Shown here: positions 49,321-59,302 of the stretch, in pieces
Position numbering within the stretch: position 1 is the first letter of the stretch
How the letters are laid out: each line of letters opens with the position of its first letter
NCBI GenBank assembly: GCA_950295325.1
Contig: OX485808.1
Span: 2,730,501-2,794,500 of the forward strand
DNA from: Polytrichum commune
Taxonomy: Eukaryota; Streptophyta; Polytrichopsida; Polytrichales; Polytrichaceae
Reading direction: 5' to 3'
Length of the DNA stretch: 64,000 nt
Notes under the pieces: generated by a model
Database searches by the model: none
Told to the model about the DNA's origin: nothing
What the model saw: the letters and a program-made list of their open reading frames with translations, nothing else
Translations under genes and position numbers: made by a program

Positions 49321-50439
49321 ACTTGTGAACCATGAACTATACCAGCTCAATCTCTTTCTAGCTTTGTTGTTTTTGTTGATATCAGCTTGGGTTGGTTATT
49401 GCTATGACAGGAAAAAGTCTATTGAAGATAGATTGTAACTGAAGCATTTGGGCATTGTGAGACTAGAGAAGGTGGATAACATCTCTTGCAGAACCATTAT
49501 ACCTGATTGGCATCACTGGAACTTTAAAGTTTAGAATTAGCAAAAATAACTTACTTGAGAGTTTTGTCACAGGTCTTCAAATTTGTTACTCTATTTATCA
49601 AGGTGAGCCAATTGTTATGCGTCATGGGCATTCCTCAACAAACAGGAGTGACCACATCAGTGGCAATGTGCCAAATCCTGCAAGGCTTGATTTAAGGTCT
49701 TGCTATTAAATTAACATGTCATTTTGGGAAACGGGTACAACAATTTGTCGTTTTAACGCTTCTTAACCTTCCCGAGGCTATATAGCTCTTTTCTTATTTT
49801 CCCATTTTCTACAATCCTGTAGGTTCAAGATTTATTGAGTTTTTAGCCTAAACTCGACCTTTCCGAAAGCCCTTGTGAGGTCAAACTTGGACGTGCAGAG
49901 TGGAAAAGGGGATGGATAGACCAACAGCATGTGCCATACGCATTGTTTTGTCCTTCACAGCGAAGGTGTGTGGGCCTAAATTGCTTATTTATCTTTGTGG
50001 GACACCTATAATTGAGTGGTGTGTGCGTAGATTATCCATAGAAGTGGGTTATTGCAGAAAGTGTTCATCTATTTGTTTCCTGAGAGGGCGAGAGAGATGA
50101 CTTCTTTCAAAACAACACAATTCTAAGTTGATGATGCTTCCTCTAGGTAGATAGAGGTGCAGTCTTTTCTATGCTTCTGTTGCAAAATCGTGGTGGGTGG
50201 GTGAGTGGGTTCAGAATTTCATGAAATCCACCAATACATGGCAACCAATCTGAATGAAAGAAGATCCCAGATTTGTTTAACAGATTGACCAAGCAAAACA
50301 TAAACTTGAACAAGTGACTGATGAACTAAAAGTAGTCGTTGAGTAACCAGGGCCTCAATGTGCTGACAGATGGCCTATTAATGAATGAATAAACCAGGCC
50401 TCAATATGCTGACGGATGGCCTAAACCTGTGCACATGTC

Positions 50440-50850
50440 ACTAGCATGCAGTCACTCAATAGTCATTCAATAGTCGTTCACTAGTCATTCAATAGCAACA
50501 TAATAGTCATTCAATAGTCGTTCAATAGTCATTCAATAGTAACATAATAGGCGTTTATGATACAACTGGAAAATGACTACACAAGAACTATGTTTATGAA
50601 CACGTGGCATTATATTACTTGCCCACATGTTACGATGACGGGGCCAATTGACTCGGGAGCCACGTGTTTGTTGACATGGCGTTCATGCCACGTCAGATAA
50701 TGACTGGATGTGATGACGTGGCGTGTATGCCACGTCAGATGATGACCTGGATGTGAGGTTGTGGCGTGGATGCCACAATAGATGATGATTTGGATGTGAG
50801 GTCGTGTCGTGGATGCCACGTAATGGCACGTGAAATACCAGTCATCTCGG
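50440..50850. repeat. Subterminal repeats of the CACTA element
   Basis: At 50455-50550 there are tandem ATAGTCATTCA / ATAGTCGTTCA units. At about 50665-50830 there are repeats of roughly 50-60 bp built on GTGGCGTGNATGCCACGTCA and GATGATGA. In CACTA elements such subterminal motifs bind the element's own DNA-binding protein. Confidence 0.7.
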
Positions 50851-51164
50851 TTTGCCACGTCCGCTGTCCATGTTTACGACTGTCCTATACGACTATATCA
50901 TCCGAATTCCCACGTCACGTCCCCAACGACTGTCTGTCCGTTACTACTCGTCCGTAATAACACAAAAATTAATAGTCATTGTAGTCCTCAATGACTCAAA
51001 TAACAGTCATAAACAAAGTCGTTTTTTGTCGATTTTCTAGTAGTGAATATGTCCTTCCACATTTTACAACTAGTTACTCAAGCAAGTTCTAGGATGTCAA
51101 ATTAATCCACACATATGGTATCTCCTATAGGCCATTCCACCTATTCAAGTGCAACATATAAAAA

Positions 51165-51400
51165 ATGTCAAAATACCAAAGGCCTCTAGTATCTACTTTA
51201 GGCCATTCCAACCAATTAAATCCAACAAGGTCAAGGAAGTTGAGTTCCACAACGTCCCTTGAATCTCCTTTGAGCCTTTACACCCATTTAAATATAAAGA
51301 AGTCAAGGAGGTTAAATGATCCCAACGCCTCAGGAATCTCTTTTAAGCTTGAAATCTACATGAGTTGACTCTAGTCCAAAAGATCATGTTATCCACCGCC
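51165..51400 (-). pseudogene. Decayed LRR repeats beyond the receptor's stop codon
   Basis: Three or so degenerate 72-bp units are visible. On the plus strand GGTCAAGGAAGTTGAG, CCTTGAATCTCC and CCAACGCCTCAGGAATCTCT match the antisense of the LRR consensus. They lie downstream of the LRR ORF in transcription direction, separated from it by the non-repeat C-terminal tail. This suggests the array was once longer or was duplicated. Confidence 0.65.
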
Positions 51401-51468
51401 TCTAATGTTTCTTTCAAGCTAATACCCAACACCTTTCATTTTCAAGCCTACACAACCCTTCATTTTAA

Positions 51469-53286
51469 TCAAGAGCATTGAAGCCAAGTCATCAATTTTC
51501 TCCAGGATCGACTCAAGCGTTTGCGGGTGGAGAATTTGACCTCCTTGACCACCACTGTTTGACAAAGATTATTTTTCTTCAAGGTCGTCGTCCAAGGTTT
51601 TCTACCCCAAGCCTCCGGTATCTCCTTCAAGCCTTGACACCCCAATAACTCAACAGAGGTCAAGGAGGTCAAATTACCCAACGCCTCCGGTATCTCCTTC
51701 AAGCCTCTACACTTTCTTAAGTTGAGGGAGGTCAAGGAGGTCAAGTTACCCAACGCCTCCGGTATCTCTTTCAAGCCTCCACAATAACTTAAGTTGAGGG
51801 AGGTCAAGGAGGTCAAGTTACCCAATGCCTCCGGTACCTCCTTCAAGCCTTTACATTTACATAAGTCGAGTGAGGTCAAGGAAGTCAAGTTACCCAACGC
51901 CTCTGGTATCTTCTTCAAGCCTTTACACCAACTTAAGTCGAGTGAGGTCAAGGAGGTCAAGTTTCCCAACACCTCCGGTATCTTCTTCAAGCCATGACAC
52001 CAACTTAAGTTGAGTGAGGTCAAGGAGGTCAAGTTACCCAACGCCTCCGGTATCTCCTTCAAGCCTCTACAATCACGTAAGTCGACGGAGGTCAAGGAGG
52101 TCAAGTTACCCAACGCCTCCGGTATCTCCTTCAAGCCTCTACACTCACTTAAGTTGAGGGAGGTCAAGGAGGTCAAGTTACCCAACGCCTGCGGTATCTC
52201 CTTCAAGCCTCTACACTCACTCAAGTTGAGGGAGGTCAAGGAGGTCAAGTTACCCAACGCCTCCGGTATCTCCTTCAAGCCCGAACACCAACGTAGGTTG
52301 AGGGAGGTCAAGCAGGTCAAGTTACCCAACGCCTCCGGTATCTCCTTCAAGCCTTCACAATACCATAAGTCGAGGGAGGTCAAGGAGGTCAAGTTACCCA
52401 ACGCCTCCGGTATCTCCTTCAAGCCTTCACACCCTCTTAAAAGGAGGGTGGTCAAGGAGGTCAAGGTACCCAACGCCTCCGGTATCTCCTTCAAGCCTTC
52501 ACACGCACTTAAGTTGAGGAACGTCAAGGAGGTCAAGTTACCCAACGCCTGCGGTATCTCCTTCAAGCCTTTACACAACCTTAAGTCGAGGGAGGTCAAG
52601 GAGGTCAAGTTACCCAAGGCCTCCGGTATCTCCTTCAAGCCTTCACAACAACTTAAGTCGAGGGAGGTCAAGGAGGTTAAGTTACCCAATGCCTCCGGTA
52701 TCTCCTTCAAGCCTTCACACCGACTTAAGTGGAGGGTGGTCAACGAGGTCAAGTTACCCAACGCCTCCGGTATCTCCTTCAAGCCTTCACACGCACTTAA
52801 GTTGAAGAACGTCAAGGAGGTCAAGTTACCCAACGCCTGCGGTATCTCCTTCAAGCCTTTCCACCAACTTAAGTCGAGGGAGGTCAAGGAGGTCAAATTA
52901 CCCAACGCCTGCGGTATCTCCTTCAAACCTTCACAATAACTTAAGTCGAGGGAGGTCAAGGAGGTCAAGGTACCCAACGCCTCCGGTATCTCCTTCAAGC
53001 CTTCACATCCATTTAAGTCGAGGGAGGTCAAGGAGATCAAGTTACCCAATGCCTCCGGTATCTCGTTCAAGCCTTTACACTCACTTAAGTTGAGGGAGGT
53101 CAAGGAGGTCAAGTTACCCAACACCTCCGGTATCTCCTTCAAGCCCGAACACGAACGTAGGTTGAGGGAGGTCAAGCAGGTCAAGTTACCCAACGCCTCC
53201 GGTATCTCCTTCAAGCCTTCACAACAACTTAAGCCGAGGGAGGTCAAAGAGGTCAAGTTACCCAACGCCTCCGGTATCTCCTTCAA
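51469..53286 (-). pseudogene. LRR array of the kinase-NLR (C-terminal part)
   Basis: 605 codons. There are 23 complete 24-residue leucine-rich repeats with consensus GLKEIPEALGNLTSLTSLDL followed by S-x-C-x, then a partial repeat and a basic tail of about 45 residues. LRRs form the ligand-sensing solenoid of an NLR. Variation is concentrated around the LxLxxC part of each repeat, the concave face. Two further repeats lie upstream (to about 53360) but are out of frame after a one-base loss near 53290. Repeats 7-9 resemble 11-13, and repeats 2-3 resemble 14-15, so blocks of repeats were duplicated. The first ATG is only an internal Met; the true protein would begin far upstream in the kinase. 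It is called a pseudogene because of the upstream breaks, although this segment is open. Confidence 0.85.
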
Positions 53287-53360
53287 GCCTCACACCCACT
53301 TAAGTGGAGGGTAGTCAAGGAGGTCAAGGTACCCAACGCCTCCGGTATCTCCTTCAAGCC
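51597..53360 (-). repeat. 72-bp coding minisatellite (LRR array)
   Basis: About 25 tandem 72-bp units, very similar to each other at the DNA level. Because the unit is a multiple of three and lacks stops in another frame, it also produces long meaningless antisense ORFs. Confidence 0.95.
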
Positions 53361-53671
53361 TTCATAATTCCAAAATCACGATTTTTTTCGAAAATCACCA
53401 CCAAACATTGGAGATTTTTTGATTGATTCAAAAATTTATCCAATGAGATTGAACCATCAAAACCTTGAAAACCAAAATATCGGAGCGAAACCAAAATATC
53501 GGAGCGAAACCAAAGGTTTTGTAATGTCAAAGTGTGTTTTGAATTCCTTTGTTGGTTCATTGAAAGAAAGGCATTCCATACGCTCCATAATTGTTTGTGT
53601 TCTCCCACTCCATGTTGCATTTTGTATTTTCCACCATCGAGTACCTTTATACATGGGGTCTGTTTCCACAA
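53354..53671 (-). pseudogene. Linker between NB-ARC and LRR of the kinase-NLR, frame-shifted
   Basis: After the duplicated 19-bp unit the reading continues in this frame as LRYFGFQGFDGSISLDKFLN, then LQCLVVIFEKNRDFGIM, the usual pre-LRR region. It stops at the point where the LRR motif GLKEIPEAL begins in a different frame. It overlaps the previous segment out of frame. Confidence 0.6.
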
Positions 53672-54152
53672 TCATACGTCCCATATCCCGTAATTGATCA
53701 TGGATTTCATAGACTCCATCTTTATCAATCTTAACCAAGGATTTATCTTCGAGACGTTTCAACGATTCTTCAGGATTTTTGTTCACATCTCGCCATAAAC
53801 GTGATGAGGTAACAACTCGTAATGTATCCATTGGGACCAAATCTTTGCTAAAATGACAACATAGGTCCAAAAACAAGTTCTTTTCTTCTTGGGTAAGGTC
53901 GTCGAAGCTTATCCGTAGGCAATGCCAAACTTCATTGTTATTTTCCGATCCCAACGCTCTTGCCCTTTGTAGTCTTTGCCAAGCTCGCACCCAAATGCGT
54001 AGTCTCTTCAATCCATACAATGTTCCACCCACAACTTTCAAGCTCAAAGGGAGCCCTCTACATGCATCCACAATGTTCTCGACGATGTCCACCATATGAG
54101 ATGGTACTTCATATCCTTGATCACCAAAAGCATGCCTAGAGAATAATTTCAT
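53457..54152 (-). pseudogene. ARC and winged-helix part of the NB-ARC domain
   Basis: Open frame of 231 codons. The GLPL motif is at residues 33-36 (CRGLPLSLKVVGG) and an MHD-like motif at 150-152 (YEIHDQLRDMGR). These close the nucleotide-binding pocket of NLRs, and the His-Asp of the MHD-like motif is present. The frame differs from the P-loop segment; the break is near 54160-54170. At the other end an exact 19-bp tandem duplication (53471-53489 and 53490-53508) shifts the frame and ends this ORF. Confidence 0.85.
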
Positions 54153-54741
54153 AGCTTCGCCTTTGATAATCTACACGACCAACATCTCCCAGGTTTTCCA
54201 TAAGGTGCCAATCACGAGTTGTGATGATCATCTTGTTAGTACGCTTGGCTTTGAAGATATCAACATCCATCAACTCATGAATTTGCGTACTATTGCCAAT
54301 GTCATCAACAACAATGAGGGCATTTTTGTTTGTGATTGTTTGGCAAAGACGGGTCCTTGCCTGTTTAATGTCTTTCACATCATCGACCATTGCCCCTAAG
54401 TTGCTCAAGATTTCTTTGAAAATCTCCATAGTGCCACAATCTTGGTTCTTCATGAAAGTAAAGCAAATTGCTTCAAATTGACCACGCATACGTTCCATCA
54501 CAACTTTTGCCAAAGCAGTTTTGCCCATTCCACCCACCCCTATAATGGCCACTATGGACTGTTTCTCCAATGCTTTTGTAACCCTTAAGATTCTTTCTCG
54601 CATACCAACAAGCTTGTTTCCTCCCTCCTTTGCACTTGTGTCCCCCTTGTGCTCCATAGTACCTATTGTCGGTTCAATGTTCCCACTTGTTTCTTGAGTT
54701 TGAGGGATGTTGGCCTTGTCCATCTTTACAACATTGTTCAT
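54136..54741 (-). pseudogene. NB (P-loop NTPase) part of the NB-ARC domain
   Basis: Open frame of 201 codons. The P-loop GVGGMGKT is at residues 68-75, kinase-2 LIVVDD at 142-147 and RNBS-B KMIITTRD at 170-177. All the residues expected for ATP binding are present. It starts 6 bases after the stop codon of the kinase segment and in the same frame, so the TGA at 54748-54750 is all that separates them. It ends at TAG, where the sequence changes frame into the ARC part. Confidence 0.9.
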
Positions 54742-54747
54742 ATTGTT

Positions 54748-54981
54748 TCAAGCATTAAAATGAAGTTCTTGCCGAATTTGACGGAGCCTCGAACAAATAT
54801 CTTGAAAGGTTGGCCTTTCAGATGGTTTGAAAGACCAACAATCTTTGATCAAAGATGTCAATGACTCAGGGCAATCGGGCGGCAAGATCGGCCTCTCTCC
54901 GACTTCCATCCTTTCTTTTATCTCGGATCTCCTACATTGTGAGAATGGAATCACCGCTGTGAGAATGTAAGAACACACCAT
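54748..54981 (-). pseudogene. Kinase C-lobe of the kinase-NLR, frame-shifted
   Basis: It continues the kinase after a frame change. SDVFSFAMVCSYIL precedes and overlaps the start, followed by ERPILPPDCPESL, IKDCW and KPSERPTFQDICSRLR, the standard subdomains IX-XI. It ends LHFNA with TGA at 54748-54750. The shift lies between 54995 and 55030 and is explained by one missing base. Confidence 0.88.
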
Positions 54982-56189
54982 GGCAAAGCTGAATACGTCA
55001 CTTTGAAAGCATTCACAAGATGTTTCAAGGTGTCATCGTATGCTACAAATGTCTCTGGTGCCCTGAACCCGGCGGAACCTAGATTATGGCATGTTGGCTC
55101 TTCGTACGCATCTTGTGCTTCAATTTTTGAAATTCCAAAGTCGACCAATTTAACTTTCACGTAGCCCCTAGAAACCAATATGGGATCATTCAAAGAGTTC
55201 ACAAGGATGTTTTCAGGCTTCAAGTCACGGTGTGCAACATTCATGTCATGAAGATAGAGCATTCCGCTTGCAATTTGGAACATGACATCAACGGCAACAA
55301 GATTTGATCGTTGCAAATCAACGTTCTTCATAATTGCAACTCCGAGATTTCTCTCCATCTTCTCCATCACTATATATCGCCATTTGCCATCATGGTCACC
55401 TCCTTCACCACAACATATGAACTTAACAATGTTTGGATGACTCAACCCTGCTAAGATGCCCACTTCTTTCTTGAAGTTTGCATACGCTTTATCTTCAGAA
55501 TCAATGTCAACCGCTTTAAAAACCTTCATAGCCAATTCCAAGCCGAAGCAATTTGTTTCGTATATTTGTCCAGAAGCACCACGTCCCAACGGAGTTGATC
55601 GTTGAGGAATCCGATTGTATGCTGGAAATGTACCGCCATTCAACTCAACGCCTTCTCCATCCATTCGACAAACCAACCGGTCGTAGGCATACTTTGCAAC
55701 TTCCTGATCCTTCAAGGATTTTGTTGCATGACTATGTTTCGACAATTGTTGGACCAATGCGTTTCGGTCTTTCTCCACTTCTGTTTTATTGATCGGATGG
55801 AACTCTATGGACCTTTGAAGGTCCATGGTCATTATCCCCAATATTTGGAATTGCTCACACAATGTACTGAAAATACAATTGAGTTCTTCAAGCAACTCAC
55901 GAAACTCTTCTTCATTATTCATCTGCCACAATGATGCATGGATCCAATCGTCCCTACTGCAATCTTGGATTAATGCCTGGATTTTACACACAACTCGATA
56001 TAAATCCTTCATACTTGGTCCAAGCTTCATTTTGTCATGAACTTGTTGGACCAAAGTCTTCAAACATTGGACAACAAGATTCGATTTATTTTTTAAATGC
56101 AAACATTGTTTTGCATTCAATAAGATTTCCTTTTGTTCCAATTGCTTCAATTTTATTGAGCACTCCATCAAAAGCTGGGAGTTCTTCAT
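54951..56189 (-). pseudogene. N-terminal helical region and protein kinase of a kinase-NBS-LRR (PNL-type) receptor
   Basis: Open frame of 412 codons. Residues 1-170 are helical and leucine-rich and resemble the N-terminal region of plant kinases that carry a DUF1221-type domain. The kinase starts near 196: glycine loop GRGASG (202-207), Lys222 in AMK, Glu242, HRD at 320-322, DFG at 350-352 and APE at 377-379. By motif it would be an active Ser/Thr kinase. The last 16 or so codons are out of frame and the true C-lobe is at 54748-54981. The frame is open upstream of this ATG to about 56240 without another ATG, so the start is uncertain. Together with NB-ARC and LRR this is the PNL architecture known from mosses. 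A sequencing-error explanation is weakened by the 19-bp duplication and by the intact 4.3-kb pol ORF nearby. Confidence 0.88.
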
Positions 56190-56240
56190 GATGCAATACT
56201 TGCCGTATGCCCTCGAATAAATGTACTTTATGAAATCTCA

Positions 56241-57683
56241 ATTTGAAAGGATTTTGTATTGGAAAGCAACTTTGAAGGATCATATAATCATCTGCACATC
56301 AAAGCCAAAAATCAAGATTAAGAACGCACCTTCATGTACACCACACTTATATCTACTTATTATAAGCAACACATATTACATTTGTCAAAAAGCAAATCAT
56401 GAATTTTTTATTAAAAAAATCATGTATTCTAAAAAGTTCTCCTTACTAGTTCCAACACTCTATAGTCTACTTGGGAGCATACACAACTTAATCACTTCAT
56501 ATGTTAAACATGTTTGTAACATAATGTAGAATGTTAAATGATCTTGGACAACCTAGATTTTCTACATTTGTAGAAGATATTCAGGTTTAAGGAAACCTTC
56601 ATTAACTATTCATACAATATAACATGAGCACTATATTATACATTATACAAAACATTTCAAACTTGTAGAATGATACAATACAAGTATTATTTGGAACCCA
56701 CCCCCCCCCCCCCCCCCCCCGCCCCCCAATCATAAACTTTTCACTAACTAGGATATGGGACAAGAACTTGGTATCTAGGTGCAAAGTTGGACAACTAACA
56801 CCAAAATCCAAAGAGAAATGAATCATGGATGTGCGTGAACTCCGGGGCGGGGACTTTTTGTTGGAAACCTAAATGATGTGCATTGGTGACCATGAAAAAG
56901 GTTACCCCTACATGCAAGAAATTTATAGAGAACAAATAATTTATATATACGAACAATACGCTAGAAAATGGCTCATATATTTATATTAAGCTTTTCAACT
57001 TAGAGTCATGAAATCCTCCACTACATACACGAACTAAAATTCATGAAATAAATAGGCCTCCATTCCATATATGATCTACTTTTACTTTCCAATGACATTT
57101 AATCTTTGGACATTTTTCATCCATATGATATATCCCATAATACCTTGACCCTTAAACACACATCACTTCAAAGAAATAAGGTATATTAGGTGAAAATAAC
57201 AAAACTATTGTCAATCATGTGTCTAGATCTTTAAGCCTTTTGTACATCTATTCTAGAATTTCTTTGGAGAATTGTGTCAACTTCCCAATTACCACAATAA
57301 TATATACCAAATTAGCAAAACATGTATCTAGAAACCCTTCTAAAACCTCTTGGTTTGAATCTACCACCCATGAAAACGTTTATCAAACATGAATGAGGTT
57401 GCTATACCTACCAAAAAGCCATAGCAACCAAACGAACCAGGTAATGGATGTGAGAAACCTTCTCTCGACATGTAGTAAGCCCCCAACCTACCGAGCTGCA
57501 ATAATGACATGGTAAACATTTTGTGCCTGCTACATGCGATTGCATGGCGATACGTGTCCATTATGAGACCAAATGGTCATGAATTATGGGCGATAATGTG
57601 CACGCTTACATCAAATAAGGAATAAACACTCTAGCAAAATATATACATGAATTCGGAATTCCATCATATGTTGATAGTTTCTT
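56241..57683. other. Intergenic upstream of the kinase-NLR
   Basis: It contains the presumed promoter of the kinase-NLR and a 20-base C run at 56701-56720, followed by GCCCCCC. AT-rich beyond that. A 66-codon minus ORF (57361-57561) has a hydrophobic C-terminal half but no recognisable family. Confidence 0.4.
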
Positions 57684-58973
57684 CCCAAGTGAGTTTGTTT
57701 CGTAGTGTGCATGTATCAAGGTATAACGCCAACAATACTCTCATATGCATTATTATTTTCATATAAACTATTTTGTCTACATTTTCTTAATTCCTAGTAG
57801 TCAGTTAGATAAGCATAATACTTGCACATAAACAAGGTTGCACTCGACACGCTTGGGTTGGCGGATTCACACTACACTATCACCTCACTCTTGATGACAA
57901 GGTGGAGAACATTCTAATAGTCTATTCCCCATTCTCCTCCAACAATTACTTCCCTCCTAAACACTCACAATACTTGATGACAACACATGCCACTCAGTAA
58001 CTTTACCACGTATCACGTAGCCCGTCATTTAACAATTTCCAAATGGGATAGTTTTTTGGACCCAACAATAAGGTGAATAGGAATTTCTACATGAATCATG
58101 CAAGCGCATGATTGTATTAAAATAGAGAAGATATGCACCTATGTGAAGAGGTGCGAAATACAAATGATGATCGTGTTGTGGTCAAATCGCCCTTGAAGTC
58201 AACATCCCAATCTTCATGAGCCATGCTATTAAGCAATTCGCGGAAGTCCCTTTTGTACAACACCACACTAAACGCTTAAGGTAACGTGGCCAACATTATA
58301 TGTCGTGGATCACATGCATCTAGCAACTAGAGAGAGTGTCATCCGACTCTTGGTGCTACATGACCAACCATGAAGACACTCTAATCAACATGGTTAGACA
58401 TTTTTAATCCCACACTCAATATCTATGGTTTTGGTTGCTCCTCAAATTTTAGGGCGCACAAAATCCCTAGGAGCAACCGCCGCTCAACTCAACATCAACA
58501 CAACCTAATTTCTTCACTAAACAACCGCCAACAAATCTAATCCACAAAGAGAAGTGTGAGTACATAGGAAGCAACATACATGTGAAGCATATTAACTCCT
58601 ATTTAGACTCCTCTTTGCATGACAAATACCTACTTCAATAGCAAGCTATTGATATGTCTCCAATTAACAAAGAAAACAAACAAATCTTTGGCTATTGCTA
58701 GAACCACAAGCTACACACAAAGTGGTCGAGCCAAGGAATATTTTTGACAATTACATACCTTTTGTTCGTCGCTACAGAGTGGAACGAGAGGTTAAGTCCA
58801 ACAAAGCCTGGGAAACGATAGGAATGGAGGGCCCAAAGAATAATAAATCCATGACCATGAACCTAAGTATCATCTGAACATCGTTGCCGTTGCAAACCAC
58901 GACCCACCATCACATCGGTCCTCCCTTCTTATGGTGGATTACTACTGTGCTTTCCACAACTCCTAGGCATTAC

Positions 58974-59149
58974 CTCCAGAAGCCGGGCTGTATCAGCAGG
59001 TTTACTGCAAAACTGACATAGCCATTCAATTCAACTTGACTACAATCAACATCAAGTGCAATTTCATTGACAATTGGCATATTGCACAATAAAGAATCTA
59101 CTCCATCATCAAAATCAAAGAAATGTATCAATTCTATCAACATTTCAAA
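58974..59149 (-). other. Possible coding exon downstream of the EXO70 relic (right copy)
   Basis: A 176-bp open segment on the minus strand, the counterpart of 1633-1808, again bounded by TTAG and GTAATG. It reads FEMLIELIHFFDFDDGVDSL and so on. Retention of frame and length in both copies is the evidence for coding origin. The function is unknown. Confidence 0.35.
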
Positions 59150-59302
59150 CTAAAAGGCATACATGGGTAGGGACATATTAAGGGCTCATTGCTTCCCACT
59201 CTCGAAATGAATGTTGGCTTTGCAGTAAGAAGAAAACTTAACCAACACCACAATGATCAGAATGCAACAGAACCATTGGATCCTCATGGAAGCACGACAA
59301 AC

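Larger units (their letters stand above)
47104..51045. mobile_element. Non-autonomous CACTA (CMC/EnSpm-type) transposon
   Basis: It begins CACTACAAGAAA and ends TTTTCTAGTAGTG, the hallmark termini of CACTA elements. It is flanked by the 3-bp duplication AAT (47101-47103 and 51046-51048), the size expected for this superfamily. Both ends carry many short subterminal motifs (AATGACT, AGTCATT, AACGACT, GTCGTT, ACGTGGC), also typical. At 3942 bp it has no ORF resembling a CACTA transposase, so it would depend on a helper. The interior holds gene-like fragments. Confidence 0.88.

Noticed and set aside
47104-51045. A CRISPR-like reading of the repeated ATAGTCATTCA units near 50455-50550
   Set aside because: The units are contiguous and imperfect, sit at the end of a CACTA element and fit its subterminal repeats. 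The genome is eukaryotic.
52010-52939. A 309-codon plus-strand ORF made of VKEVKLPNASGISFKP-type repeats
   Set aside because: It is the antisense of the 72-bp LRR units, which happen to lack stops in that frame.
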